A DNA stretch of 64,000 nucleotides from Streptomyces sp. CC228A (GTDB lineage Bacteria; Actinomycetota; Actinomycetes; Streptomycetales; Streptomycetaceae): contig NZ_JAJPUI010000010.1 in NCBI RefSeq assembly GCF_021390935.1, positions 207,549 through 271,548 on the forward strand, read 5' to 3'. Shown here piece after piece: positions 24,394 through 34,800 of the stretch. The position numbers and the translations under genes were made by a program. Position 1 is the first letter of the stretch. Each line of letters opens with the position of its first letter. The notes under the pieces are model-generated. The model was given only the letters and a program-made list of their open reading frames with translations, was not told where the DNA came from and did not search any database.

Positions 24394-26445
24394 CTACTCC
24401 CCCGCCGGCTCCTCCGCCAGCTCCTGCGGCAGGGGCGCCGCGTGGAGCACGGTCAGGCCCGAGACCGCGCGGGTCAGCGCCACGTACAGGCGGCGCAGCC
24501 CCGTGCGGGCGTCCGGCTCCGCGTCCACCACGGCGGCCGGTTCGTCGAGCACCACGTAGTCGTACTCCAGGCCCTTCGCCAAGCTCGCCGGGACAAGCGT
24601 CAGGCGCACGTCCGGGGTGGTCTCGTCGCCCGGCGCCAGGTGCGGGACGCCCGCCTCCGCCAGCGCCGCCGCCAGCGCCGGCAGGCGCCCGTCCGCCGCG
24701 ATCAGCCCGACGGAGCCCTCCCGCCGCAGGTACCGCGCGCAGGCCGCCGCCGCCTCCGCGTCCCGGGCCTGCGCCGGGACCGCTCGGACCTCCAGCGAGC
24801 CCGGGCTCTCGCGCACCGAACGCACCTCGGCCAGGCCGGGCGCGATGTGCGGGAGCAGCCGGGACGCGTACGCGATGACGTCCCGGGGCACGCGGAAGCC
24901 CGCCGTCAGCTCCTCCACCCGGCCGTCCGCCTTGCCCAGGTGCCGCAGCGCCTCCGCCCAACTCCCCGTCGCCCACGGCGTGGTGCCCTGCGCCAGGTCC
25001 CCGAGGACCGTCGCCGACCCCGTGGAGCAGCGCCGCCCCACCGCCCGGTACTGCATCGGCGACAGGTCCTGCGCCTCGTCCAGCACCACGTGGCCCAGCG
25101 ACGCGGTGCGCGCCACCAGGTCGGCCGCCTCGTCCACGAGCACCGCGTCCGCCAGGGACCACCGGGCGGACCGCACGCCCCGCGGCGGCTTCTCCCACAG
25201 GATCGTCTTCTGCTCCTGCTCCGTCAGCAGGCCCTCCGCGTGCGCGGCGAGGAACGCCGCGTCGCCCAGCAGGCGCAGGACCAGCTTCGCCGGGTCCACC
25301 TGCGGCCAGACCGCCTTCACGGCGGCCTTCACCGCGGCGCTGCGCGCCACCGCGTCCTGCACCCGGTCGTCCGGCGCCTCCCCCGCCGCCTCCATCCGCA
25401 CCAGCACCGCGTGCGCGATCCGCTGCGGCAGGGCGTCCCGCGCGGCGCCGTAGCGCATGTCGCGGGACAGCAGCTCGCGGACGATCTCCTCGACCTCGTA
25501 GGCCGGGACCCGCCACCGCCGCGCGCCGCGCACCACGACCACCGGCTCCGCCGGCGGCGTCACGTGCGAGCGCAGCGCCCGCCGCAGGACCTCCGCCATC
25601 CGGGCGTCGCCCTTCACCACGGCGGCGTCCGCGCCGTCCTCGCCCCGCACCTCCACGTGCGCGGACACGAGGTCCTCCACCGTGGCCTGCCGGACCTCCA
25701 GCTCGCCCAGCGCCGGCAGGACCTGCTCGATGTAGCGGAGGAAGGAGCGGTTCGGGCCGACGACGAGCGTGCCGGTCCTGGCGAGGCGCTCCCGGTGCGC
25801 GTAGAGGAGGTACGCGACGCGGTGCAGGCCCACCGCCGTCTTGCCCGTGCCGGGGCCGCCCTGCACGCACACCGTGCCGGACAGCCCGCTGCGGACGATC
25901 TCGTCCTGCTCCGGCTGGATCGTGGCCACGATGTCGCGCATCGGGCCGACGCGGGGCCGCTCGATCTCCGCCTGGAGCAGCCGGCTGGTCCGCTCCTCCT
26001 CGGCCGGGTCGGTGAGGTGCTCGTCCTCGTACGCGGTGAGCTCGCCGCCCGTGTAGCCGAAGCGCCGCCGCAGCCGCACGTCCTGCGGGTCCCGCCGGGA
26101 GGCGCGGTAGAAGGGCTGCGACACCGGTGCGCGCCAGTCGACCACCATCGGGTCGCCGTCGGCGTCGTGGACGTGGCGCCGCCCGATGTAGAAGCGGCGG
26201 CCCTCCTGGGTGCCGGGCAGGTAGTCGACGCGGCCGAAGAACAGCGGCGTGTCCGCGTGGTCGGCCAGCGCCTTGACGCGTTCCTCGATCTGCCGCTCCA
26301 GGACCCGGGCGTTCACCCAGTTCGCGGTGACGTCCCGGATGTCGAGCGCCTCGACGTCCTCCCGCATGGCGCGCAGCGCGGACCGGGACTCCGCCAGGTG
26401 GGCGCGCTCGCGGGCGAGAGGGTCGGACTCCGGCGGTGCGGACAT
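24394..26445 (-). CDS. HelD-like UvrD-superfamily helicase/RNA polymerase recycling factor
   Basis: 683 residues. N-terminal coiled region (ARERAHLAESRSALRAMRED), then the HelD-specific block FFGRVDYLPGTQEGRRFYIG (from about 69) and WRAPVSQPFYRA, Walker A VQGGPGTGKTAVGLHRVAYL at about 195, motif II VLDEAQDLSPMQYRAVGRR and C-terminal RLYVALTRAVSGLTVLH. HelD proteins use ATP to pull stalled RNA polymerase from DNA; actinobacterial members (including HelR) can also give rifamycin tolerance. No rifampin-associated element was found upstream. The gene is monocistronic and faces the phosphodiesterase gene. Confidence 0.92.
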   Translation of the reverse strand: MSAPPESDPLARERAHLAESRSALRAMREDVEALDIRDVTANWVNARVLERQIEERVKALADHADTPLFFGRVDYLPGTQEGRRFYIGRRHVHDADGDPMVVDWRAPVSQPFYRASRRDPQDVRLRRRFGYTGGELTAYEDEHLTDPAEEERTSRLLQAEIERPRVGPMRDIVATIQPEQDEIVRSGLSGTVCVQGGPGTGKTAVGLHRVAYLLYAHRERLARTGTLVVGPNRSFLRYIEQVLPALGELEVRQATVEDLVSAHVEVRGEDGADAAVVKGDARMAEVLRRALRSHVTPPAEPVVVVRGARRWRVPAYEVEEIVRELLSRDMRYGAARDALPQRIAHAVLVRMEAAGEAPDDRVQDAVARSAAVKAAVKAVWPQVDPAKLVLRLLGDAAFLAAHAEGLLTEQEQKTILWEKPPRGVRSARWSLADAVLVDEAADLVARTASLGHVVLDEAQDLSPMQYRAVGRRCSTGSATVLGDLAQGTTPWATGSWAEALRHLGKADGRVEELTAGFRVPRDVIAYASRLLPHIAPGLAEVRSVRESPGSLEVRAVPAQARDAEAAAACARYLRREGSVGLIAADGRLPALAAALAEAGVPHLAPGDETTPDVRLTLVPASLAKGLEYDYVVLDEPAAVVDAEPDARTGLRRLYVALTRAVSGLTVLHAAPLPQELAEEPAGE

Positions 26446-26926
26446 GGGGGTGCCTCCGAGGCGGTGCGGGTGGTCTCCGGGTCAGCCGCCGGTTTCCGAC
26501 CGGACGGCGGCGCTCCCGGGCCGGACTGCGCCGGGGGAGGCGGGCAAGGGCGAAGATGCTAGTGGGCGGGGAGCGGGGGGCGCCAAGGGTTTTCCTCCCG
26601 TGCGGCGGTCCGTGCCGCCGCACGGCTACGGCACGCTCCGGGCCGCACCGCCCCGCAGGCGAGGCTCCGGACCGCACCGCCCATACGGCAGGGTCCCGTG
26701 CCGCGCCCCGCAGGCGGTACGGACACCCCCGCCCCCAGCGGCACGGGGCCCGCCTCGCAGGCCGCACGGCCCGCCCCGCAGGAAGCGGGCCGCCGCCCCG
26801 TAGGGGTCGCCCGGCGGGCCCTCCTCCCCGGAGGGGACGGCGTCTGACCTGAGGCGTACGCGGGCCGCCCGCGGATTCCGCCCGGCGGGCGATGGCACGG
26901 CCCCGGGCGGAACGGACCATGGAGAC
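26446..26926. other. Intergenic with a strong hairpin
   Basis: Between HelD and XPB. A perfect 10-bp stem CGTGCGGCGG / CCGCCGCACG with a 6-nt loop lies at 26599-26624. 26640-26790 holds drifting copies of GC[A/C]CCGCCCCGCAGGC. No convincing gene on either strand. Confidence 0.55.
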
Positions 26927-27126
26927 ATGACTTCCACGACGTTCGCCGCCGGGGCCGGACCGCCGCCGGCGCCACCGCCCTCCGCCGCTCCCACGACCGG
27001 CCCGCCCTCCGGCCGGGCGATGTCCTGCGCGCCGCGCGGGTCGCCGCCGCGACCGCCTTCGAGGTGGCCGTGCTCGGCCGGTACGGCGACGAGGACGCCG
27101 CCGGTCTCGTCAGGCGCCGCCGCTGA
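26927..27126 (+). pseudogene. Possible small protein with a frameshift
   Basis: ATG at 26927 with GGAG 6 bases upstream begins MTSTTFAA. After about 8 codons the better coding signal is one base out of frame: LRRSHDRPALRPGDVLRAAR then VAAATAFEVAVLGRYGDEDA and GLVRRRR-stop at 27126. One added base in the early G/C run would give about 66 residues. I do not recognise the family. The end overlaps the convergent XPB gene by 17 bp. It may be real or chance. Confidence 0.3.
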
Positions 27127-28765
27127 CGCCGCCGCCGAGGATGTCGCCCGCGTCGACGATCCGGTACGCATAGCCCTGCTCCGCGAGGAACCGCTGCCGG
27201 TGCGCGGCGAAGTCCTGGTCGACGGTGTCCCGGGCGACCACCGAGTAGAAGTGGGCCTTGTGCCCGTCCGCCTTGGGCCGCAGCACCCGGCCGAGGCGCT
27301 GCGCCTCCTCCTGGCGGGAGCCGAAGGTGCCCGACACCTGGATGGCGACCGTCGCCTCCGGCAGGTCGATGGAGAAGTTCGCGACCTTGGAGACGACGAG
27401 CACGTGGATCTCGCCGTTGCGGAAGGCGTCGAACAGCTTCTCCCGCTGCGCGTTCGACGTCTCGCCCTTGATGACGGGCGCGTCGAGGTGCTCGCCGAGC
27501 TCGTCGAGCTGGTCGATGTACTGGCCGATGACGAGGATCTGCTGCCCCGCGAACTTCCGCACCAGCGCCTCCGTCACCTTCCGCTTGGTCGCGGTGGTGG
27601 AGCAGAAGCGGTACTTCTCGTCGCTCTCCGCCGTGGCGTAGGCGAACCGCTCCGACTCGGTGAGGTCGACGCGGACCTCCACGCAGTCGGCGGGCGCGAT
27701 GTAGCCCTGCGCCTCGATCTCCTTCCACGGCGCGTCGAACCGCTTCGGGCCGATGAGCGAGAAGACGTCGGACTCGCGGCCGTCCTCCCGCACGAGCGTC
27801 GCCGTCAGGCCGAGCCGCCGGCGCGCCTGCAGGTCGGCGGTGAACTTGAACACGGGCGCGGGCAGCAGGTGCACCTCGTCGTAGACGACCAGGCCCCAGT
27901 CCCGGGAGTCGAACAGCTCCAGGTGCGGGTAGACGCCCTTCCGCTTCGTGGTGAGCACCTGGTACGTGGCGATGGTGACGGGCCGGATCTCCTTCTTCGT
28001 CCCGCTGTACTCGCCCACCTCGTCCTCGGTGAGCGAGGTGCGCTTGACCAGTTCGTGCTTCCACTGGCGGGCGGACACGGTGTTGGTGACGAGGATGAGC
28101 GTGGTCGCCTTGGCCTTCGCCATGGCGCCCGCGCCGACCAGGGTCTTGCCGGCGCCGCAGGGCAGCACGACCACACCGGACCCGCCGTGCCAGAAGCCCT
28201 CCACGGCCTGCTTCTGGTAGGGGCGCAGCGCCCAGCCGGACTCGTCCAGGTCGATGCGGTGGGCCTCCCCGTCGACGTAGCCGGCGAGGTCCTCCGCGGG
28301 CCAGCCCAGCTTCAGCAGCGTCTGCTTGATCTGGCCGCGCTCCGACGGGTGCACGGCGACGGTGTCCGCGTCGATGCGGGCGCCGACGAGCGGCTTGATC
28401 CGCTTGGAGCGCAGCACCTCCTCCAGGACCGGGCGGTCGGTGGTGGACAGGACGAGTCCGTGCGCGGGGTGCTTGCTGAGGGTCAGCCGGCCGTAGCGGG
28501 CCATCGTCTCGGCGACGTCGACGAGCAGGGCGTGCGGCACGGGGTAGCGGGAGTACTCGACGAGCGCGTCCACGACCTGCTCGGCGTCGTGCCCGGCGGC
28601 CCGGGCGTTCCACAGGCCGAGCGGGGTGATGCGGTACGTGTGGATGTGCTCGGGCGCCCGCTCCAGCTCGGCGAACGGCGCGATGGCGCGGCGGCAGGCG
28701 TCGGCCTGCTCGTGGTCCACTTCGAGCAGGAGTGTCTTGTCGCTCTGGACGATCAGGCAGGACAC
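27110..28765 (-). CDS. XPB/Ssl2-type DNA repair helicase
   Basis: 551 residues. An N-terminal helicase-associated domain (to about 170) is followed by an SF2 core: Walker A PCGAGKTL (202-209), DEVH box at 296-299, LGLTATLVREDGRESDVFSL, and motif VI region GTFGSRQEEAQRLGRVLRPK. Bacterial XPB unwinds DNA 3' to 5' and is linked to repair. The GTG start at 28765 has GGAGG 8 bases upstream. The companion helicase-associated gene on the same strand is 11.6 kb away (40358-43139), with the OYE and NRPS locus between. Confidence 0.95.
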   Translation of the reverse strand: MSCLIVQSDKTLLLEVDHEQADACRRAIAPFAELERAPEHIHTYRITPLGLWNARAAGHDAEQVVDALVEYSRYPVPHALLVDVAETMARYGRLTLSKHPAHGLVLSTTDRPVLEEVLRSKRIKPLVGARIDADTVAVHPSERGQIKQTLLKLGWPAEDLAGYVDGEAHRIDLDESGWALRPYQKQAVEGFWHGGSGVVVLPCGAGKTLVGAGAMAKAKATTLILVTNTVSARQWKHELVKRTSLTEDEVGEYSGTKKEIRPVTIATYQVLTTKRKGVYPHLELFDSRDWGLVVYDEVHLLPAPVFKFTADLQARRRLGLTATLVREDGRESDVFSLIGPKRFDAPWKEIEAQGYIAPADCVEVRVDLTESERFAYATAESDEKYRFCSTTATKRKVTEALVRKFAGQQILVIGQYIDQLDELGEHLDAPVIKGETSNAQREKLFDAFRNGEIHVLVVSKVANFSIDLPEATVAIQVSGTFGSRQEEAQRLGRVLRPKADGHKAHFYSVVARDTVDQDFAAHRQRFLAEQGYAYRIVDAGDILGGGVSGGA

Positions 28766-29072
28766 GCGCGCACACCTCCGGCGAATGGGTAAGCAGCCGA
28801 GTTTACCGGGGCGGGCGCGGTGTGCGCGGTGCGTCGCCGCCCCGGTACGGTCCGCGCACGGCCCGGCGCCGTACGGTCCGGTCCGGGTCGCCTGTGCCGC
28901 TCCTCGTGTCCTGGTCACCGCCCGGTCCGGGGCCGGTCGCGGAGGCGTACGAAACGGCAGCCGCGGGCGCGGAGGTGCCGGAGCCGCGGGCGCGGCCGGA
29001 GGGCGTTCCGGCCGCGCCCGCGGCGGCTCCGGGCCCCGGCGGTGCTGAGGCGGCGGTCAGGCGGTCAGGCGG
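28766..29072. other. Intergenic, no gene seen
   Basis: XPB promoter side, then GC-rich sequence. At 29049-29080 the octamer GCGGTCAG recurs four times running into the stop of the next gene, another short tandem repeat at a gene end. Confidence 0.6.
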
Positions 29073-30143
29073 TCAGGCGGTCAGCGTCGGGTAGTCGGTG
29101 TAGCCGCGGTGGTCGCCGCCGTAGAACGTCGAGTCGTCGACGTCGTTGTACGGGCCGTCCGCCGCGATACGGGCCGGGAGGTCCGGGTTGGCGAGGAACA
29201 GCGCACCGAGCGACACCGCGTCGGCCAGGCCCTCGTCCAGCACCTCCTGCGCGGTGCGGGCCGTGGCGGGGAAGGAGTCGGGGGCGGCGTGCGGGTTCAC
29301 GACCAGGTTGCCCCGCCACAGGTCGCGGACGGCCCGGGTCACGGGGCGGGTCACGATCTCGCAGACCTCCAGGAACGCCAGCTCGGGCAGCGCGGGGACC
29401 AGCGCCGCGTACAGCGCCTCGGTGTCGCCCTCCGCGATGTCGTTGTACGGGTTGCCCGGCGAGACGCGGACCGCGGTGTGCTCGTTGCCGACGGCGGCGG
29501 TGACGGCCTCGGTGACCTCGACGGTGAAGCGGATCCGGTTCGCGACGGACCCGCCGTAGGCGTCGGTGCGGTGGTTGGTGTTCTCGGAGAGGAACTGGTG
29601 CAGGAGGAAGCCGTTGCCCGCGTGGATCTGCACGCCGTCGAAGCCGGCCTCCATGGCGCCCCGGGCCGCGTCGGCGAAGTCGCGGACGGTGGCGTCGATC
29701 TCGGCGGTGGTCAGCTCGCGCGGCACCAGGTACTCCTGCAGGCCCTCCGGCGTGAACTGCCGGCCGGCCGCCCGCACCGGGGACGGCGCGACGGGCTCGT
29801 GGGCGCTGGCGTACAGCGAGGGGTGGCCGATGCGGCCGGAGTGCATCAGCTGCACCATGATCCTGCCGCCCTGCGCGTGCACCGCGTCGGTGACCGTGCG
29901 CCAGGACGCGACCTGCTCGGGGGTGTGCAGGCCGGGGGTGTTGATGAAGCCCTGGCCGACCTGGGAGGGCTGGACGCCCTCCGTGATGATCAGCCCGGAG
30001 GTGGCCCGCTGGGCGTAGTACTCGGCCATGAGCGCGGTGGCGGCGCCCTCCGGCGTGGCGCGGTTGCGGGTCATGGGGGCCATCAGGAGGCGGTTGCGGA
30101 GGGGGATCTTGCCGAAGGTCGCGGTGTCGAAGAGCGAGGTCAT
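29073..30143 (-). CDS. Old Yellow Enzyme family alkene reductase
   Basis: 356 residues, an FMN-dependent TIM barrel using NADPH to reduce activated C=C bonds. Seen: LLMAPMTRNRATPEG (FMN/substrate loop with Thr), the substrate-binding VQIHAGNGFLLHQFLS (His-x-x-Asn pair), and RTDAYGGSVANRIRF. GGGAG lies 9-13 bases before ATG 30143. It lies 289 bp downstream of the psuG-containing operon on the same strand. It may belong to that locus as a tailoring reductase or simply flank it; the gap has no clear terminator. Confidence 0.94.
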   Translation of the reverse strand: MTSLFDTATFGKIPLRNRLLMAPMTRNRATPEGAATALMAEYYAQRATSGLIITEGVQPSQVGQGFINTPGLHTPEQVASWRTVTDAVHAQGGRIMVQLMHSGRIGHPSLYASAHEPVAPSPVRAAGRQFTPEGLQEYLVPRELTTAEIDATVRDFADAARGAMEAGFDGVQIHAGNGFLLHQFLSENTNHRTDAYGGSVANRIRFTVEVTEAVTAAVGNEHTAVRVSPGNPYNDIAEGDTEALYAALVPALPELAFLEVCEIVTRPVTRAVRDLWRGNLVVNPHAAPDSFPATARTAQEVLDEGLADAVSLGALFLANPDLPARIAADGPYNDVDDSTFYGGDHRGYTDYPTLTA

Positions 30144-30432
30144 GCGATGTCTCCCTGGGTCGGGCGGTGCGGTGGCAAGGCGGTGGCCGGCGCGGTGGCC
30201 GGACCGGCCGGCCGGGACGTGCGGTGGTGGGGCGTCCGCCGGCGGCGGCGCCCTCGGCTGCCGCGGACGGCGGCCGGCAGCCGGGGCCGTGCGGGGCCCG
30301 GCAGCCGGGGCCGCGCGGTGCCCGGGTGGCCGTGGCCGCGGTGGCCGGGGGCCCGGACCGGGGCCGGGCGCGGTCCGGGCCGGTGCGGCGCGGCCCGTAC
30401 GGGGGTGGTGCCGTACGGCGCGCCGCGGGTGA

Positions 30433-31422
30433 TCAGGAGGAGTCGGCCCGCCGGTCAGGCCCCGGGCGGCCGCCGGTCCCGCCGTCCTCGGCGGCTGCGC
30501 GGGCGTACGCCGCCGCCATGCGGCCGCCGACCTCGGCGGTGGAGATCAGCACGGCCATGTTGGCCTGCGCGGTGCGTCCCCCGGTGGCCCGGTCGACGGC
30601 GTGCATCAGGTACTTGGTGAGGCCCTGACCGGCCACCCCGTCCCGGTCCGCCTGGGCCAGGGCGTCCCGGATCGCGGCCTCCGCCACCTCCGGGTCGACG
30701 GCGTCCTCGTCGCGGGGCGGGGCGGTGACGACCACGCCGCCGGGGTGGCCCGCCGCCCAGTGCAGCCGCACGATCCGCGCGATGAGGTCCTCGTCGTCGA
30801 CGCGGTGCGGGGAGCGGACCCCGCTGGAGGCGCAGTAGAAGGCGGGGAAGTCGTCGGAGCCGTAGCTGACGACCGGGACGCACTGCGTCTCCAGGTACTC
30901 CATGGTCAGCTTCAGGTCCAGGATCATCTTCGCGCCGGCGCACACCACGGCGACCTTGGAGCGGGTGAGCTGGATCAGGTCCGAGGAGACGTCCATGGTG
31001 GTCTCGGCGCCGCGGTGCACGCCGCCGAGCCCGGCGGACGCGAAGAACGGGATGCCGGCCAGCTCCGCCGCCACGAGGGACGACGCGACGGTGGTCGCGC
31101 CGCGGCCGCCGCGGGCGAGGACGACGGGCAGGTCTCGGCTGGACACCTTCGGTATGCCGGGCTCGGACGCGAACCGCTCGATGTCGGCGTCCGTCATCCC
31201 GACCCGGACCGCGCCGTCCTCCACGCAGATCGTCGCCGGGACCGCGCCGCCCTTGCGCACGGCGGCCTCGACCTGGTGCGCGGTCTCGGCGTTGTGCGGG
31301 TACTTCAGGCCGTGCGTGATGACGTTCGACTCCAGGGCGACGACCGGGCGGCCCTCGTGCAGCGCCTCACGGACCTCCTCCGTGAAGACGAGCGGGACGG
31401 CGGTGCGGGGGGTGGCGCTCAT
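30433..31422 (-). CDS. Pseudouridine-5'-phosphate glycosidase family (PsuG/IndA/MinB)
   Basis: 329 residues. Family residues: Glu in ALESNVITHGLKYPHN (about 29-44) and Lys in CAGAKMILDLKLTMEYLETQ, with the SYGSDDFPAFYC stretch. PsuG reversibly cleaves the C-C glycosidic bond of pseudouridine-5'-phosphate. In indigoidine and minimycin clusters the homologue (IndA/MinB) is thought to join ribose-5-phosphate to the NRPS-derived aminopyridine-dione. It overlaps the tautomerase gene upstream by 4 bp (ATGA), and GGAGG precedes its ATG. The position after an IndC-type NRPS points to C-nucleoside formation rather than pseudouridine salvage. Confidence 0.93.
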   Translation of the reverse strand: MSATPRTAVPLVFTEEVREALHEGRPVVALESNVITHGLKYPHNAETAHQVEAAVRKGGAVPATICVEDGAVRVGMTDADIERFASEPGIPKVSSRDLPVVLARGGRGATTVASSLVAAELAGIPFFASAGLGGVHRGAETTMDVSSDLIQLTRSKVAVVCAGAKMILDLKLTMEYLETQCVPVVSYGSDDFPAFYCASSGVRSPHRVDDEDLIARIVRLHWAAGHPGGVVVTAPPRDEDAVDPEVAEAAIRDALAQADRDGVAGQGLTKYLMHAVDRATGGRTAQANMAVLISTAEVGGRMAAAYARAAAEDGGTGGRPGPDRRADSS

Positions 31423-31682
31423 CGGGTGCCTCCGGGCGGGTCGTTCGGGATCGGCTGCGAGTAGTGCGGCTCCTTCCACAGCAGGTGGCCGCGTGCCTGG
31501 ATTTCGGGGCCGTGGACCCGGTCGAGCCACAGCGAGGGCTCGACCGGCTCCACGGCGATCGACACCGCGCCCGGCTCGCAGGCAAAGACCCTGGTGACGG
31601 TCGTGGTCAGCGATGCGACCAGGTCCTGCTTCTCGGCGTCGGTGAACGTGCGCGGCCAGTGCTTGATGCTGACGTGCGGCAC
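31419..31682 (-). CDS. 4-oxalocrotonate tautomerase-like protein
   Basis: 87 residues from GTG; after Met removal Pro1 (PHVSIKHWPRTFTDAEKQDL) would be the catalytic general base of the tautomerase superfamily. Beta-alpha-beta layout (VASLTTTVTRVFACEPGAVS, then IAVEPVEPSLW) fits a long 4-OT/cis-CaaD-like subunit. It sits between the NRPS (126 bp upstream) and psuG (4-bp overlap), so it is co-translated with psuG. I know of no such gene in the minimal minimycin set. It could control the keto-enol/imine form of the aminopyridine-dione before C-glycosylation or dimerisation (inference). Confidence 0.85.
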   Translation of the reverse strand: MPHVSIKHWPRTFTDAEKQDLVASLTTTVTRVFACEPGAVSIAVEPVEPSLWLDRVHGPEIQARGHLLWKEPHYSQPIPNDPPGGTR

Positions 31683-31808
31683 GGTGGAGCTCCTTTCGCG
31701 GTGTGCGGGGCGCCGCGGCGTCCCGGGCGGTGCCGGGTGCGCCGGGCGCGGCCTCGCCTCCGCGGCGGGGGACGTCCGCGGAGGCGAGGGGTCTGTTCGG
31801 GGACCGAC

Positions 31809-34800
31809 TCACTGATCGCTGGTCAGTATCCGGATCGCGCTTGAGAGTTCGTCCACACCGCCGGTCTTCAGCACTTCGTAGTGGTCGCCCTCCAGCTCGA
31901 CGATCCGCGGCGGCTCCGCGGAGTAGCCGGAGCTGCCCTCCACGAACGAGTAGTCGTCGCCGCGGGCCTTGAAGATGGTGACGGGGGCGTCGATGCGGCG
32001 CTCCCGCAGCTCGCGGAAGCCGTACTCGAACTCGTACGTCGCCGACACGATCCGGGTGATGCGGCGGACCGTCTCCGTGCCGAGCTCAGGCAGCAGGCCC
32101 GCCGTGAACTCCACGAACGACTCCTCGTCGGTGACCCGGCGCAGGCACTCCTCCAGCTCGGGCCCCTGGATGGTGCCCTTGAAGACGGAGAACAGGATCG
32201 TCACGTACGCGGGGTTCGCGTAGCTGGACTCGCGGCCCCAGCGGTGGCCGTCGGCCGCGCGGACCTTCGGGTTGCCGGGGCAGATCAGCATCAGCCGGTC
32301 CACCTTCTCGCCGGACTGCTCCAGCTGCCAGGCCGCCTCGAAGGCGACGCGCGCCCCGAAGGAGTAGCCCCACAGCGTGTACGGCCCGCTGGGCTGGACG
32401 CGGCGGATCTCCGCCACGTCGGCCATCGCCATCTCGCGGATCGTGCCGTACGGCTCCTCACCGGCGTTGATGCCGTGCGCCTGCACGCCGTAGAAGTCCC
32501 GGCCGGGCGCGGCGGCGCCGCCGAGCAGCCGCAGGTTCATCGGGTAGCCGCCGAGGCCGGGCCAGCAGAACACCGGGCTGCCGGTGCCGCAGCCGCCGGC
32601 GTGGAGCCGCACGAGGCGGGAGGCGCGGCGCGGGGCGCCCTCGTCGATGCGGGCGGCGAGGTCCGCGAGCCGCGGCGTCTCGAAGAGGACCTGGAGCGGC
32701 AGCTCCGCGCCGAACTCGCGGTTGATGCGGTTGACGAGGGCCACCGCGTGCAGGGAGTTCCCGCCGGACGCGAAGAACTCGTCCTGCGTGGACACGTCGT
32801 CGTAGCGCAGGGTGCGGCCCCACTCGGCGGCCAGCCAGCGCTCGGTCGCCGTCGCGGGCGCCACGTAGGGCGCGGCGGTGCGGGCGGCGGTGACCTCGGG
32901 CAGGCGTGCCGTGGCCTTCTGGTCGATCTTGCCGTTGGCGGTGGTCGGCAGGGCGTTCACGACGAGGACCCGCGCCGGGATCATGTAGTCCGGCAGGAAG
33001 CGGGCGAGGTCGTCGCGGATCATCTCCGCCGGGCCCTTGGTGTGCACGGCGTCCTCGTTCATGCCCTCGTGGGCGGCCTGCTCGTCGCTGATGCGGCCGC
33101 CGACGAAGAAGTACGAGGCGGGTGCGGCGGGTTCGCCGGCCGCGGCCAGCAGGTCGTCCAGGCGGCGGGACGCGGGCAGCGGGTTGCCGGTCTTGGAGGA
33201 GTAGCCGGACGACATCAGGCCGATGCCGGGGACCCGCTGGAGCCGGTGCAGGCGGGCGCCGAGGCAGACGTAGCGCAGCCAGTCCTCGCCGGTGCGGGCG
33301 ACCGCGCTGACGCCGAACGCGGCCCGCTCGTACACGCCCTGGTTGATGGCGATGACGTGGCGCTGCTCGACGACGCCGGGGCCGAGGGGCGCCAGCTCGC
33401 CGTCCCGGTAGCGGTACAGGCCCCCGGGCAGGCCCGCCACGCGGTCGCCGTGGGCCTGGACGTACAGGTCGACGTCGTCGCCCGCGGACCGGGCCGCGGT
33501 GCCGCCGCCGATGGTGAACGTGCCGAGGTAGTGGTCCTCGTCGGCGACGCCCAGGCGGTCCTTCACGCGCGGCTCGAAGCCGTGCGGGGCGATGGCGAGG
33601 CCGTACCGGGGCAGGACCTCCTCGAAGACCCCGACCATGTGGCCGGCCTCGAACTCCAGCACCTCCACGACGTTGTTCTTGTAGACGGGCTCGATGGCGC
33701 GCCGCTTGCCGAGGAAGTGGACGCGCAGGCCGTCGGCGGGCAGCCCGCCGGCGGCGTCCGCGACCCGCACCAGGGTGTGGTCGACGGGGTGGTGGTAGTA
33801 GAGGCCGGGCTCAAGGCCGGGCAGCCCGCCGGTCTCCACGTACAGCTGCGTGGCGTAGAGGGCGCCCGGGGAGGCGTAGGCGTACTTCGGCAGCAGCCGC
33901 TCGTCGCTGCGGAACGGGCCGAACCAGCGGAGGATCTCGCCCAGTTCGAGGAGCGAGAGGGTGCCCTGCGGCGCGTGGGCGCCTTCCGGCCCGGCCGGGG
34001 CGGCGGCCGCGAGCAGGCCGAGGACGTCGTCCCGGGTGACGGGCCCGCCGTCGTAGAAGCGGTACGTCTTGCGGGCGAACGCGGCGCGCCGCTGCTCCGC
34101 CGTGGCCTCCCGGCCCGGCAGCGGGGTCGCGGGGAGGCCGGCGAGTTCCGCGGGCTCCCGCAGGCCCGGGTTCGACAGCTGCGCCTTGACCTGGACCTTC
34201 GACGCCTTGGACTGGTGGTGGGCGGCGTCGCTGCGGCCCTGGTCCATGACGGCGGCGGTGCGTTCGTTGAGCTCGACCGCGGCGACGAGCGCCGCGCTGC
34301 CGGTGCGGGGGTCGTCGGTGACGACGGCGGCGGCGTGCCGCACCCACGGGTGCTGCTCGATGCGGGCGGCGACCTCCTCCAGTTCGACGCGGTAGCCGCG
34401 CAGCTTGACCTGGTTGTCGGTGCGGCCGACGAACTGGATGGTGCCGTCGGCGTTCCACTGGCACAGGTCGCCGGTGCGGTACAGCCGCTCGGTCGGGTTG
34501 AACGGCGAGGTGACGAACCGCTGGGCGGTCTGCTCCGGCAGGCCGATGTAGCCGCGGGCCAGCTGGCATCCGCCGATGAACAGCTCGCCGCTCTCGCCGA
34601 TGTCGACCGGCTGCCGGTTCTCGTCGAGGATGTAGCAGGTGACGTTGTCGGCGGGGATGCCGATCGGCACGGTGCCCGCGGTGGAGCCGTCGAAGGCGTC
34701 GGGGTCGATCCAGTGCGAGGTGGCGTTGATCGTCGTCTCCGTCGGCCCGTACAGGTTGACGACGGACACCCCGGGGAGCGCCGCGAAGAGGTCCGCGGCG

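Noticed and set aside
26446..26570. Rifampin-associated element upstream of helD
   Set aside because: No sequence resembling the known inverted repeat was found; only a short TTGC-like match.
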